A DNA stretch of 64,000 bases, from the NCBI GenBank assembly GCA_017590115.1, contig JAGGNK010008670.1:2666001-2730000 (forward strand), given 5' to 3'. Made by a program: the position numbers and the translations under genes. This document shows, piece after piece, positions 14,257 through 49,989 of this stretch. The notes beneath the pieces were generated by a model. It was not told where the DNA came from. It saw only the letters and a program-made list of their open reading frames with translations, and did not search any database. Source of the DNA: Montifringilla adamsi (Eukaryota > Chordata > Aves > Passeriformes > Passeridae). Each line of letters begins with the position of its first letter. The stretch's first letter is position 1.

Positions 14257-14428
14257 TTTATTGAGAGAGGAGGTAAAATATAAAGGAAAGATCTGAAATC
14301 AGAGTTGTATCTGTAGCATTTCCTTTTAATCTGCATAATATATTTAATGCTCGACAGGTTGGGAAGCTACCTGGATATTTGCCTGATGAACAGTTCTAGG
14401 GACAAACTGGAAAGAGTAAACATATTAA
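14257..14428 (-). other. BCHE: Likely BCHE 3' UTR to first canonical poly(A) signal
   Basis: About 170 bases follow the stop codon on the minus strand before the first AATAAA, at 14262-14257 inside an A-rich run. I see no other AATAAA in the next few hundred bases. Cleavage would fall about 10-30 bases below 14257. The human 3' UTR is longer, so a distal site is possible, and AATAAA within an A-run is weaker evidence than one in mixed sequence. Confidence 0.4.
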
Positions 14429-38483
<24,055 letters not shown>

Positions 38484-38488
38484 GATGC

Positions 38489-41477
38489 CTGGAACACAGG
38501 ATGAAAAACAACTTCAGAATAAGTGTTGCAATATATTAGTACCAAAATCATCTGTTAAATAATGGTGCAGGTCATCCCAGGGGCACTGAAAATGAGAAGG
38601 TGTTGCTACGCAAAGCACAGAAGTTTTTAACTGTAAGTTCTTGTTGGTTATTTGTGTTGCAAAAATTGTGTTCAGTATTTAGTATTTGGACAGTACTTCA
38701 GAAAAATTATCTTCCTAAAAACTGCAGAACTGAGGAAGACAAACCAGGAGAGATGAAATCATACAAGCAGGCTCTGACTACTGCAGATGATTTACCCACC
38801 AACCAAAACCTAATTGAATAATTTCTTCTAAGAACTTGTTTTTCTAGAGCATCTTAACCAAGTTTACAACTAGCAGAGTCATATGAAGCAGTCATACTTC
38901 TGCTATTTAGAATTAATATTAAAATGATAAAACATCAAGGATTTTTGAATATATGAAGATAGTACCTAATAATTTGGGTAAGGTCTGCTCTTTCCTTCCT
39001 GAGAAATTTTCCAAGTGATAATCAGTACCACCTTAAAGCTAAGTATATAAATGTTGATTATGTATCACATTTTAGCACCCAACCTTTTCAAATAAAACCT
39101 CAGCATCATCCTTAAAACTGAAAATTCACAAAAAGCCCATTTGCATAAATCCATTTCTATGGTTTACATATCTGAAAATGCTCAACAAAGCTCCCTTCTA
39201 CTTTTTTTTTTTTGCCTGTTTCACTGTCACACATCGCATGCTTTGTCCTGTCCCTTTAAACAGGCCATTCTTTGTTAATGAGGAGCACTCGTGTCCTTAA
39301 AAGGAATGAGGGTAATTTTTCTGGAATATACAGCTGTGGCCTAATTTGAGCTTCTCCTGCTTGTTTGCCTGTTCTTAGAAGGAAAATGCAGCAGAGGGGT
39401 GGAAGGGAAGATTTTGTGCAAAGGGGCTCCTGATTTTGAAACAGCATCAAAGGAGCAGGGAGGAATCTTCAGGGACAGTATTTTTAGCATTCATCTAAAC
39501 AGACAGAAAATAGATAATTTTTAGAAAAGATAAACATTTATGGTTGTTCTGTTAAAATAGATGAGGTGGCAAATGGGGGCGGTAGACTTCAGAGTTGGTC
39601 TTGCACTTCACCAAGAATTCAGCTTGACTGAGAGAAACCTGCAATTGTCCCATTTTTGGTTAAATATTCGAGATGTGATTTGTCAGTTCATGGGGTCCAG
39701 CAGCTCCCAAGGAGTTTGGGCCAGCACAACTCGCCTGGGCACAGGCAGGAGGTTCAGTCACACATTCACTGGCTTTTGGCTCCCCTGTCTCCGTGCCAGG
39801 CATGGAATCAGGGAATATCCTGAGTTTGAAAGGCCCCACAGGGATCATCCAGTGCAGCCCCTGTCCCTGCACAGGCACCCCAACAATCCCACCCTGTGCA
39901 TCCCTGGGAATGTTGTCCAAAAACTCCTGGAGCTCTGGCAGTCTCGGGGCTGAGACCATTCCCTGGGGAGCGTGGGCAGTGCCCAGCACCCTCTGGGGGT
40001 AGAACCTTGTCTGATATCCACCCCAAACGTGCACAGAGACCAAAACAAGAGCTTGTATTTACCCCAGTATGCTAAAACATTCAAGCCTAAATCTCACTGT
40101 CTTTGGGCATAACTTATTGGAGAATTGGGCATAACTTACCCAGTTTGCTGAATATTTCCAGCCTGCTAAACCAACACGGACTTGGGGTTATTTTTTTAAT
40201 AGAATTATTTGGTTTGCTCTGTAAATCTGTGCTTAAAAAATCATTAGTGTTGAGCATCCCAGGGCTCCTCTCAGCCCCTCTGCAAAATCAAACCCAAAAT
40301 CCTGAAAAGCCACCAGAGCTGGGAGAAGGATAATGATGGAGGAGGGATCCAGTTGGGTTTTGGAGCACCCAGTAACACTATGAGATGGGAGAAGCTATTT
40401 CTCTAAGTCTGTTGTTGTGACACTGTTACTTCACTGAATTTGATCATGACACAACCACAACAAGGTGGAAATAATAAGGTACTTACAATATTATCATTAT
40501 GAAGAAAAAATGATGCTAAGAAAAGCAAAAGACTTTAAAGTTCCTCAAGATTAATCCACCTAAATAGTAATTAAAATTAATTCTCCTCCTGCACTTTCCT
40601 GTTAATTAAAAAGAGATGGCATAAACAATGTAGCATTGCAAAATATGGAGGCAATAGTTTTAGATCATAATAGCAATGAGAAAAAAACCCCAAAAATCAA
40701 AAAAATCAGTTCTGTTCTTTTTAAATTAGCTCTGGAATTTCAAAGAACAAGTTGGATCAAGCTTCAAAAACACAGAACTTTTGTGCTAGTGAATGAGAGG
40801 ACTCATCTACTCCCAGGTCACTCTGCCAATATTAACAAAAGTAGCAAGTGACAGAGGATTATTATTACACCTTGAATGCCTGGCAAATATTACATTTAAT
40901 AAGGATTTTAATGCTGCTTTAAACCAAACACAGCAATGTAAAGCAAACCGAGCAAAACAAACATTACTTGATTATCACAATGAGAGTAAAAGGGTCAGAA
41001 GATTGCTTTAGCTCACCAACACCAACCCAGCAGAGTTATATCATGCAGTGTATTTGCACATTGTAAAAACCTGCTGCTGTAGTAGTTTCCCCCAGCAAAA
41101 GTTAAACAGACTCTACTTTTGCATTCTTATTCAGCGAGGGAACACTATTTATTTCAAAGCCTCTTTCCTCCCCCTTGCAAATCTTTACCCAGCCAAAAAA
41201 TCTATACACCGGACTACATAATCGCTATTTAAATAGGAAAGATGGTTGAATTAATAAGTGATTTCTAGCTCAGCTTAATTTACTTAGCCCAGGATCCCTT
41301 GAATAATGCCAAGGTCTGCTACACACGCTGTTCCATTTGCAGAGCAGAGGCAGCTTCCCCCGGAGAGCAACAAATGGGCAGAGCAGAGCGTTCCCAGAGA
41401 TCCCAATCCCCGCGCAAATCAAGCTGAACCGCAAATTATCCTGGCAGGCAGAGACGTGCAAAGAGAGAATCACTTAC
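38489..41477 (-). other. BCHE intron 1
   Basis: 2989-bp intron with donor GTAAGTG at 41477 and acceptor TGTGTTCCAG at 38489. It contains a CR1 fragment (39800-40022) and otherwise unremarkable AT-rich sequence. No further exon is evident. Confidence 0.8.
39800..40022 (-). mobile_element. CR1 LINE 3' fragment
   Basis: Reverse CR1 in BCHE intron 1: gggaatatcctgagtttgaa, gggatcatccagtgcag, gttgtccaaaaactcctgga and accctctgggggtagaacct. Confidence 0.75.
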
Positions 41478-41595
41478 CCTGCTTCTATTACAAGAAACTA
41501 CAAAGTTTTTAAGAGTGGGGATCTCGGGATCCCTGGGGGAAATGCAGCAGTGCAGCTGCTGCTTTAAGCCCGTAAATTGGCCAGTGCTGACATTA
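41478..41595 (-). other. BCHE: BCHE exon 1, non-coding 5' UTR (5' end approximate)
   Basis: Non-coding first exon. On the minus strand it ends AGAAGCAGG at 41478, followed by a strong donor GTAAGTG (GT at 41477-41476). The body contains CCAATTTACGGGC (41580-41568), a GCAGCAGCTGCA block (41562-41551) and CTGCATTTCCCC (41547-41536). These blocks, in this order, match my memory of the human BCHE 5' UTR, which is why I place exon 1 here and not at another donor. The human exon is about 150 bp. The 5' end is set near the AATGTCAGCA segment, by analogy with the human mRNA start; it could lie tens of bases either way. An in-frame TAG at 41487-41485 closes the frame upstream of the exon 2 ATG. Confidence 0.8.
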
Positions 41596-41700
41596 TAATC
41601 AACTCTTTCTGACATGGAGCTCGCGAGAGTTGGCAGCAGCCACTTGATCTGCCTCCCATCCCACATCTGCTCCCAGAGCAGCCCTGGAAATGCTCCAGGG
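41596..41700 (-). promoter_or_regulatory. BCHE: Presumed BCHE core promoter with CGCG palindrome
   Basis: Sequence just upstream of exon 1 on the minus strand. It contains the palindrome CTCGCGAG at 41620-41627 within TCTCGCGAGC (41628-41619), nine of ten bases of the TCTCGCGAGA element known from TATA-less promoters. It lies about 25-35 bases before the assumed start. An AT-rich GATTATAATG overlaps the start region itself, but it is too close to act as a standard TATA box. No CpG island is visible. Promoter role is inferred from position. Confidence 0.45.
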
Positions 41701-42837
41701 ACAACCCCAGGCTGGGCAAAACCAGGCACAGGGCTAGGCAAACACAGGGATTTGTTCCGTGCGCAGGGCATCTGTTTTATAAGAATAAACAGAAATGTAA
41801 ATATAATAATTCAAGCCTCTCTTTCATCTTGCTTAGAGCACTCACACCTGTAATTTTCTTTTTTTTCTTTTGCTGTACTCAAACCTCAGATTTTCTTTGT
41901 AAATAGATATTTATTATTGGTTTTAACAGCTGTGGCAGATAAAAGAGGAATGTGCCCGGTCTGGACATGTCAAACACCAGCTGCATCACTTGGCTCCTGC
42001 CCATCCAGGTTGTGGCACAGATCTGCATTGTCCCCTTCTGATTTTAGGGTTAAAAATGGGACCCGTGTGGTGTCACATGGTGCTTGCTCTCTTTTCTTAA
42101 GCCTCAAATAGGAAATCACCCGTGGTGCTGAGCACACCTGATATCCTCCTGTTTCCTGAGGCTCCTGAGCATTGCTCCCACCAGAATTCCATGCTGCAGG
42201 TGCAAAGCCAGGCTGAACCACGGCTGGGGGATATGTCCTACAACACAGCATTAAAGTGCAAAAATTCTGCAGGGTACAGGTGAAAACAGAGGGGTGGGGA
42301 AAAGAAAAAAATTCCATACACCACCCTTACAAACTTTCTTGTCAAACCCCCTACCCTGAGCCACCCCACGGAACCAGAAAGCCACTCCTTGGAGCTGGGA
42401 CTGCTGTCCCCCTGCAGCATCTGCTCTCCAGCTCTGCTATGAAAAAAAAAAGGCAATTTTTCCACCATTTAAGCCTTTTTTTTCTGCTGTCCATATTTGC
42501 TTCCCCCTTTAGAGCTGAACACAATTACCTTCCCTGTTTAATAATCAAACTACAGCTCTGTTTCAATTACGCAAAAGCAATATTTGGCAACGCATAGAAC
42601 AGGAATAAAGCAGAAATAAAAAGTTAAGGATGAAGTTTATAGACCTTAATATGGAGATTACAAGTGGGGTTTTTAAAGCCAGCATGGGAATTAGTGTTTT
42701 TACAGAGGAAAGTTCAAGAAAGAAGAATTATTTAATTTCTCCTGGTAATTTCACCTCGTCCTTTAGGATCAGACCTTCCACAGGTATTTAGCATGAATAT
42801 GTTCACTGGAGAGAAAATGTCCCACTCTAAACCACCA

Positions 42838-42912
42838 TGGCAGGGGTTGGTACTGGCTGATTTTTAGGATCCCTTCAACCCATGCCTTTTGAGAATTCCA
42901 TAATTCTGTGAA
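42838..42912 (+). mobile_element. CR1 3' tip
   Basis: Forward CR1 end: gcaggggttggtactggctg, ttaggatcccttcaacccat and terminal ataattctgtga. Confidence 0.6.
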
Positions 42913-42999
42913 AAATCCCCAAACTTTCAGCACAGAACTGTCCAATACAGTGGGATTTCAGAATTCTTAACCAAGATTGTTAACTCAGCAGTGTAATAG

Positions 43000-43215
43000 A
43001 CGTACTTAATAATAAAATAGTGATGTAATATAATTATAGAATATAATTCTTAATATAATTATATAAATTATATAATATAATTATAATAATTACAATAATT
43101 ATAATAATGATTCTAATTAATGATAATTAATAATTATTATAATTATAGAATTATATAATATAATAATAATATATAGTAGTAATAAATAAATTTTTAACAA
43201 TAAGAATTTTAATAA
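43000..43215. repeat. AT-only low-complexity tract
   Basis: About 215 bases of irregular taa/att/aat motifs with almost no G or C. Confidence 0.9.
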
Positions 43216-44621
43216 TTAGAAAAATAATTAGATTCATTCAGAATTATTTCTGGTGACAACTCTTGCTGATCAGAACCTTTCAAGTGCAGGAAACACTGAA
43301 TGGTGCTACTCAAACTGAGGCAGTTCTCAGTGTTTCAGCATTTGCTGCCTTTCTCTGCTGCCTCCTCAGCCCATTTGGGGACGTGGCCAGGTGACACACA
43401 CTTCCTTCATTTCTGTGACATCAGAGGGATGAATCATAACCCCTAAATCTTGTTAGAGGCCACTTTAAAGCAAATTTCAGATGCTTATGACCATGCTTGT
43501 GCTCTTAACCTCTTTGCCTTGAGCAGCAGAGAAGCAGCAGGAGACTCAAACACTAAAAATGCTGCTTCTGCCTTCATCTGTTTTCAAACCTCGTCCGTTT
43601 TTTCCTTCGTTTGCTGTCAGGGCTGTGCCTTCCCCTCCCTGCTCCTCTTCAGAGAGCCCAGGGCACCCGGAGCAGCCTCCTGCTCCGAGGGACTGCTTCA
43701 CTAAATGCAAAATGTGGAGTTTTCTGACAAGGTGACCCTGGGAAAAGTGAATCCACTGTCTCAGGCTGTTTCCGAGGCACCAGGAAACTCCAAATTCAGC
43801 CTTGGGGTTACCTGGATGTCTTCAGGTAACTGTCAGACCTCTCCACTGTTGTCCTTCAGCCTAATGTTCAGCTCTTATGCTGTATTTTTAAAGAAAACTA
43901 AGCCAAATTCTATATTTTTTCCCCTTTAATTAAAAAAAATTAACATATAAATTAAAGTTTTACAACTGTGCGCTGTGAGAGGAAACAATTCTTTTAGTTA
44001 TTACTTAGCTTGCTAAAAATACCTGTGCAAAAATTAGAGATTAAACACATTTAATGCCCTCAGTAATTGTGTGGAGACCCATCATTTTCTCTAGTGATCC
44101 TATGGGAGAGTGGAAGGAAAGGAGGTGCAAACCAGTGGGTGAAATTTTATTTTTATGTATATATGTACACCTACATACATATATGTATTTATACTCTTAT
44201 GGATTTTGCCTTTTAAAAAAAAATCTATATCCATTTATCTAACAAGGTATGATATATACCTTTATCTATAAGGTAATGTCATATTTTTATCTAGGGCAAG
44301 GTTATTAAAAAAAGCCAAATAAAATGAAGGTGTATTTTTGTTATTTCATGTGTACATGTGAAATCATTGTCACATTGACATGGAGACTTTGATCAAAGGA
44401 ATGTCCAAGTGTCTGAAGAAAGGAAAGCAAAGTTCAGCTCTGGGGAAAATTTATATTTGTTAGTCCAAGAAGCTTAGAGAACAATAGGTATCATATATAA
44501 AAATACATAAAAATGTGTACTATAAAAATATAGTATTTCTAAATGATTTAGTTCACAATTAACTGCCCCTCAGCATGTTACATAAATATTATTAATAGCC
44601 TAAGTCACACACATTCCATGT

Positions 44622-44945
44622 TATCACAGGATCATGGAATCGCAGAAAAGTTTGGGTTGGAAGGGACCTCAAAACCCACCCAGGGTTTTTGTCCCTGCCA
44701 ACCCTGCCATGGCAGGGACACCTTCCACTGTCCCAGGCTGCTCCAAGCCCTGTCCTTGGGCACTGCCAGGGATCCAGGGGCAGCCACAGCTGCTCTGGGC
44801 ACCCTGTGCCAGGGCCTGCCCACCCTCACAGGGAATATCTCCATGCCAATATCCACCTAAACCTCCTCTCTCTCAGTTTAAAGCCATCCCGCCTTGTCCT
44901 GTCACTCTGCTCTTGTAAATTCTCTTTCCATTGATCTTCAGGACT
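44622..44945 (-). mobile_element. CR1 LINE 3' fragment
   Basis: Well preserved reverse CR1: gtttgggttggaagggacct, ggcagggacaccttccactg, caggctgctccaagccctgt, and ccttgtcctgtcactctgct near the upper end. Confidence 0.9.
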
Positions 44946-45653
44946 TAGCAGAGCTGAGAAATCTTTGAGAGAGAAAAATATTTGGAGAAATACATATCTC
45001 AGATGTTTCTGCTGGAAAACATGAGCCTCTCTCCCAAGGTGTTCTCTGACCTTGCACATGAAGAGTCCCATTCACCAGATTTGGTCCTGCCCTTCTAAGC
45101 CATCCACAGCTCAAAAACAGCAGCTGGGCTCCTGCCAGGATAACTGGGCTGAAAATCTTTGCAGGTGTCACCTCAAAGTAAAGGATGTCACACACCAAGA
45201 GTGGGCATGTCTGAGGAAACATTTACATGCTCACAGTACGTAAAAGTAGGAAACATCCTTATTTTTTTAATGGTTGAGAGGGAAATCAATAAGAGAATTA
45301 TATCCGAACTATATTTGATGTCATTTCTGTAAGGGTGTGGGGAGGCTGCTTTAAACCTTGGAAAACTCCCCTGGGAGGGCTCAGCTCTCTCTCTGATCCC
45401 TGGCTGGATTTCCACGCCGAGCATCTGTGTGACCTTGGCTCGAACCTCTGAGCAAACCACCCCGTCGTGAGAAAAAGCTGTGAGGAAAACAAGCAAACCC
45501 CAGCTCTACAAGCTCCAAAAGGTCAAACTGCAGACAGGGGGAAGATTGCTGAGAAGGGGACAGTTAGCAGCTCAAGGACTTGCAGGGAAACACATCAAAG
45601 CTGCGAGCTGTGAAATTTTCAGGTTGAAAAAAAGCCCACAGAAGGTGGGAGCT

Positions 45654-45674
45654 CAGCAGCAGCAGCAGCAGCAG
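45654..45674. repeat. (CAG)n short run
   Basis: Six to seven CAG units on the plus strand; no coding context. Confidence 0.85.
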
Positions 45675-46348
45675 GAAGGAATTACTGATGCTCGGTTCTG
45701 GGGCTCACAGCCACGTTATTCTACTGTGAATATTAGGAAATAAATCATTGCCTTGTCCTTCGAGCATATCCTGCTTGCAGAGCATCTTTTCATGCCCAAA
45801 CACAGTGACCCCGAAGGGTTACACCTCTCAACCATTCTGGGTTTTTTTTTCCAAATCTCACCCTTGTTAGGAGACTGCCCACCTGTATATCCATGGGTTT
45901 AAACCAAGGACACCCTAAATAAACCTGGACAGGGATGAAGTGTTGCTGCAGATGATTGTAGCTGACGGTCAAACCCATCTGAAATTCTGCTATCATTCTG
46001 CTTATTCCTCACCCCAGAGGGGTTACAGGGCCAGCAGAAGTGCCCAACAATAGATCTGAGGGGTAATTTGATAATATCAGGAAAAGTGTTTCAGATACAC
46101 ATCATGAAAATGGGTACCAATTTATTAAGTATACAGAAGACACTAACACTCATGTAAACCATTAAACATGATTATATTTTCCCCTTATTGGTTCAATTAT
46201 GATCTGCTGTACCTTTCTCCTTATTGCTCTAATTATAGATCAGTATAATTTCCTCTTTATTAGCACAATTATGGTCTGTACTTGTATAAATATCTTGGAG
46301 AAATCAGAGCCACTGAGAAAATACAGCCAGTGAAAAGATAAATACATT

Positions 46349-46361
46349 ATTGTTGTTGTTG

Positions 46362-46423
<62 letters not shown>

Positions 46424-46433
46424 GTTATTATTT
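46349..46433. repeat. (TTG)n(TTA)n compound microsatellite
   Basis: Five TTG units lead into about 20 TTA units, with one late TTG interruption. Confidence 0.97.
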
Positions 46434-47351
46434 TGAATGTTCATATATTCTTATTTCCTTGTGGTATTACATAATTCCATATTTTAGGGATCAGGTTCAA
46501 TGAAGAAAATAAAAAATGATTAATGTGTACTCAACATGACTTGCATGCCATTATTGCAGCCTGGTGTTTAGCTTGCAAGGAAAAAAACTATTTAAATTAT
46601 AACAGGTTTCACAGATTTCTGCAGACAATTCATTAATTGGCAGTATGACTTTTTTCTCTTTCTGTTTCATTTTTCTTTCCTATAGATAGTAAAGCTCTAA
46701 TTGTTTATAATAAAGATACTTGAATTCCCATGATCACCTAACTACAGCAGCTTGAAATTCACCATTTTAAGCCCTCCCATACCAAAACTCTGTGAATAAC
46801 TAAGAGGTTTGGTGGATCAATGAGCTCATTTGAATCTCTTAAGTAGAATTTGTATCTGAAAAGTGGAAATTCTTCCCAGTCCTCCCAATTCTCACTGTTT
46901 TAGGCTTTGTCTAACATGATCCTCTGTCTTTGAGTTTCTACACCCACAAGAGAGATGATGTCTCTGATGGAAATGCCAAAAGGATGTTCAAAGGTTCAGC
47001 CCAAGCCACTGCAGTTTTCAGATTCCAATTTCATCCAGCACGGTGAAAATAGGAATGAAAAAATTGATCCTGACACCAGGACCTGCTGGGACCTGCGGGT
47101 GGGAAGTTACAGAGGGAACAAATTCAGCCTGTCCCAGTCTGTGATCCCATTAAAGGGTCACGGCTCCTGGATATGTCAAAACCATGGATTTTAGTGGGAA
47201 TAATTGGGTGTTTGTCATGAGATAAACCTCGGGTCCACTGGTGCCCTGCTGTAGGTCTGAAGTTTGTGGAGAGGAGGTTTGAGAGATCACTGCAGCCTCC
47301 ATGCAGCTGGGCTGCACCTTCCCAAAACTGCTCCAGCAAGAGGAAAACAGT

Positions 47352-47483
47352 GGGGATGAAGGGATTTAAAAGGTGTGTGGATGTGGCACTTGGGGATGGT
47401 TTGGTGGTGGGTTTGGCTATGCTGGGTTTGTGAATGGACTTGATCTTACAGGGCTTTTCCAACCTAAATGATTCTGTGATGTG
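47352..47483 (+). mobile_element. CR1 3' tip
   Basis: Forward CR1: gtgtggatgtggcacttggg, gaatggacttgatcttacag, ggcttttccaacctaaatga, ending ttctgtgatg. Confidence 0.75.
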
Positions 47484-49989
47484 TTGGTCAACATCAGCAC
47501 ACGCTTTATTTTTCCTCATAATTACAAAAAATATTCCAGAGCCATTTTCCTTTTGTTTTCTATAATTCCCAGCAGATTTGATCTTTCTGGCTTCTCTGTT
47601 TCATGAAAGAAATATAACTTTGGGTCTAACAGATGAGCCTGAGAGAGGCTGTGCTTATTTTGTTACTTCTGGGGCACCACATGCCAACCCCTTCCAAAGG
47701 GTCATGCCCAGATCCCATTGGGAACAGGCTTGGAAAAGCTCTTCCACAGCACAGGAACAAGCTTCTCAGGCTGGGTGGCTTTTCAGCAAAAGGCCACTTT
47801 GTCCTGTGGATGTGCAAGTGTTGTGTAAGCAGGAAAATCTCGTTATAAACATCTGTGCAAATTGTTCAGGAGGATGCCACGATGGGCGAGTAGCAGATAA
47901 TCCATCACGGGGCCATCTGCTTGAAAAAACAGCCCTGGTAGAACAGGTGGCTTCCTGCTAAAATACAGGAGACTCCCTCAGGTGTTGCTGTATGTTTATA
48001 TATTAAGTACATAACATTAAGTGAAAGATAGGATGATGTGCAAAATATGATGCTCAGTATGGATTTTGAGGGTACAGATCGAAATATTGAGGCCACATTG
48101 ATTTCAAGGCTTAGCCATGTAGAACTATGAGGAAATATTTTATTATAGAGCAGTTAGAATTATCTGCAATAACATTATATTCTGCTCATGATCATCCTAC
48201 CCTATGCAGATCCCTGATGGTTCATGCACCCCATAAACTTCTCTTTCCTTCCTCCCACTTTCATTTGCACAATGGAAACTGTACAAGCCTAAAACACCAA
48301 CTTTTCCAATTCCCTGCCCTCTACCATGTCAGAGCATTTCAATCCAAAAATGATCCTGCAGCATACTTTCCCTTAGCAGGAGTTGCCAGAGGTCAAATCA
48401 GGAAGGGAAAACTTCAGTGCAGTGCTGGAGAACCTGGCAGAGCTCACGGACCTCGGCTGGGGAGAGGGGTTTTAGTGGCTGCAGGAATGTTCTGATTCTT
48501 TGCTCATTTTCTCCCTTTTGCCTGGAGGCAGATTCAGTACAAAATGCATGAAGAGAGTCCAGGGCCTGAAAGACTTTCTGTTTAAGCTGTCAGACCAAGG
48601 AGCCTGGGAAATTGAAAGATGTGCCCAAGATCATAAGAAAATACTGGATTGTATTCAGACACACAAAACTTAGGGACACCACCATCCTTTCTGGTTTGTT
48701 TTAAATACCCCACTGTTACAGCTGCAGTTTTCTAGTTTTTCTCTCAATATATCACCAAAAATAAGGACCTTTTGATGGTAATCTTGACTAAAAGCATCAT
48801 TTCCATCCACTCCCCACAACAAACAGAAGTCAGCCCTTGGGATTCAGAGGTTGCATTTTCTAGAAGTCACTACAGGCAATAACCAAAAGATGTTATGCAG
48901 AATATTCCTGGGCTCCTTAGCTGGCAGCCACCCCCTGGGGAAGGAAAAACACTTGGGAACAGCCCGCCCAGGAACTGCCAGTGCTTCTTGTTGGAGCCAC
49001 CAGCACAGCTGTGAATCTTGTGTGCAAAATAATCAACCCCAAAGAGGGTTGCAGTGAGGATTCTGTCTGGAAATGGATTCGGAAAGCACAGATGGAACCT
49101 CATGGCACAAACCCCTGTGCCTTCATTTTTGCTAAAGCAACAACTTGCTCATGCTGGAGAAAACCCACAGGTGGGAAGGTGGGTGCTGCTGATTTTCACA
49201 TGGATTGCCTTCCCTCAGCTTCCATAAAACAGAATCACAGCATCATTAAGACTGGCAAAGGCTCTCAGTCTATTTTTCAGAGCCCCTGGAGGAATAAAGC
49301 ACGATGGTGAGGACTCGCTCAGTGAAAGCATTCAAGTGATTTTAATTTTCGTGTTCACACAAAAAGAAAAAAAAAAAGGGCAAATCCCATCATCAGCTGC
49401 TGAAAACATCAGAGGGTTTGAATATCACACAAAGAATTGGAAGTGCCTGTGGGGTTGTTTCTCTGATTGAGCCCATTTGTACCTGTATCACAAATGAGCT
49501 GCCCTCCCCACTGAAAGGCCATTTACCAATGGTTAGGATTTAACCATTGAAAAGGGAAAAGCAATTTGCTCACCCTCCTACGCTGCCTTTCCTCTCCTCT
49601 TCCTTTTATTCCACACCCCCTCCCCAAATTTTAGTCGCTATTCATGTTGCCAAAATATCTGCAGTGATGTCCTTCCTTGCAGAATGTAAATTAATTCCTC
49701 TAGTAAATGTTAACAGCAGCTGTAAAACAGCAAAATAAAATAACACCAAGAAAAGCAATCAATAAAAATCTGTGCAAAAATTAGATAGTGGTGCATGAGA
49801 TAGGAAAGGGTCTGAATCTGAATGTTTTACAGAGAAACCTGGAAGCTATTCCAGAGATGGGCAAGGAGTAAAATTTATCAAATGTTGCTGGGATAATTAA
49901 ACCAGAACAGACAGGAAACAAGATGTTTGGCCAAAGGGAATGTAACTGAATGGATCCAGCTCTTTCTATGCTTCCCAAATCATTGTCCC

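Larger units (their letters stand above)
41701..49989. other. 5' flank of BCHE, no gene seen
   Basis: Intergenic sequence with CR1 tips (42838-42912, 44622-44945, 47352-47483), an AT-only tract (43000-43215), a CAG run (45654-45674) and a TTG/TTA microsatellite (46349-46433). Frames over 100 codons occur but show no recognisable protein. Confidence 0.55.

Noticed and set aside
45654..45674. CAG run as a possible polyglutamine coding repeat
   Set aside because: No supporting exon or reading frame with known similarity; ordinary microsatellite.
49232..49272. aatcacagcatcattaag, possible CR1 tip
   Set aside because: Only a few dozen bases match and the flanks do not continue as CR1.
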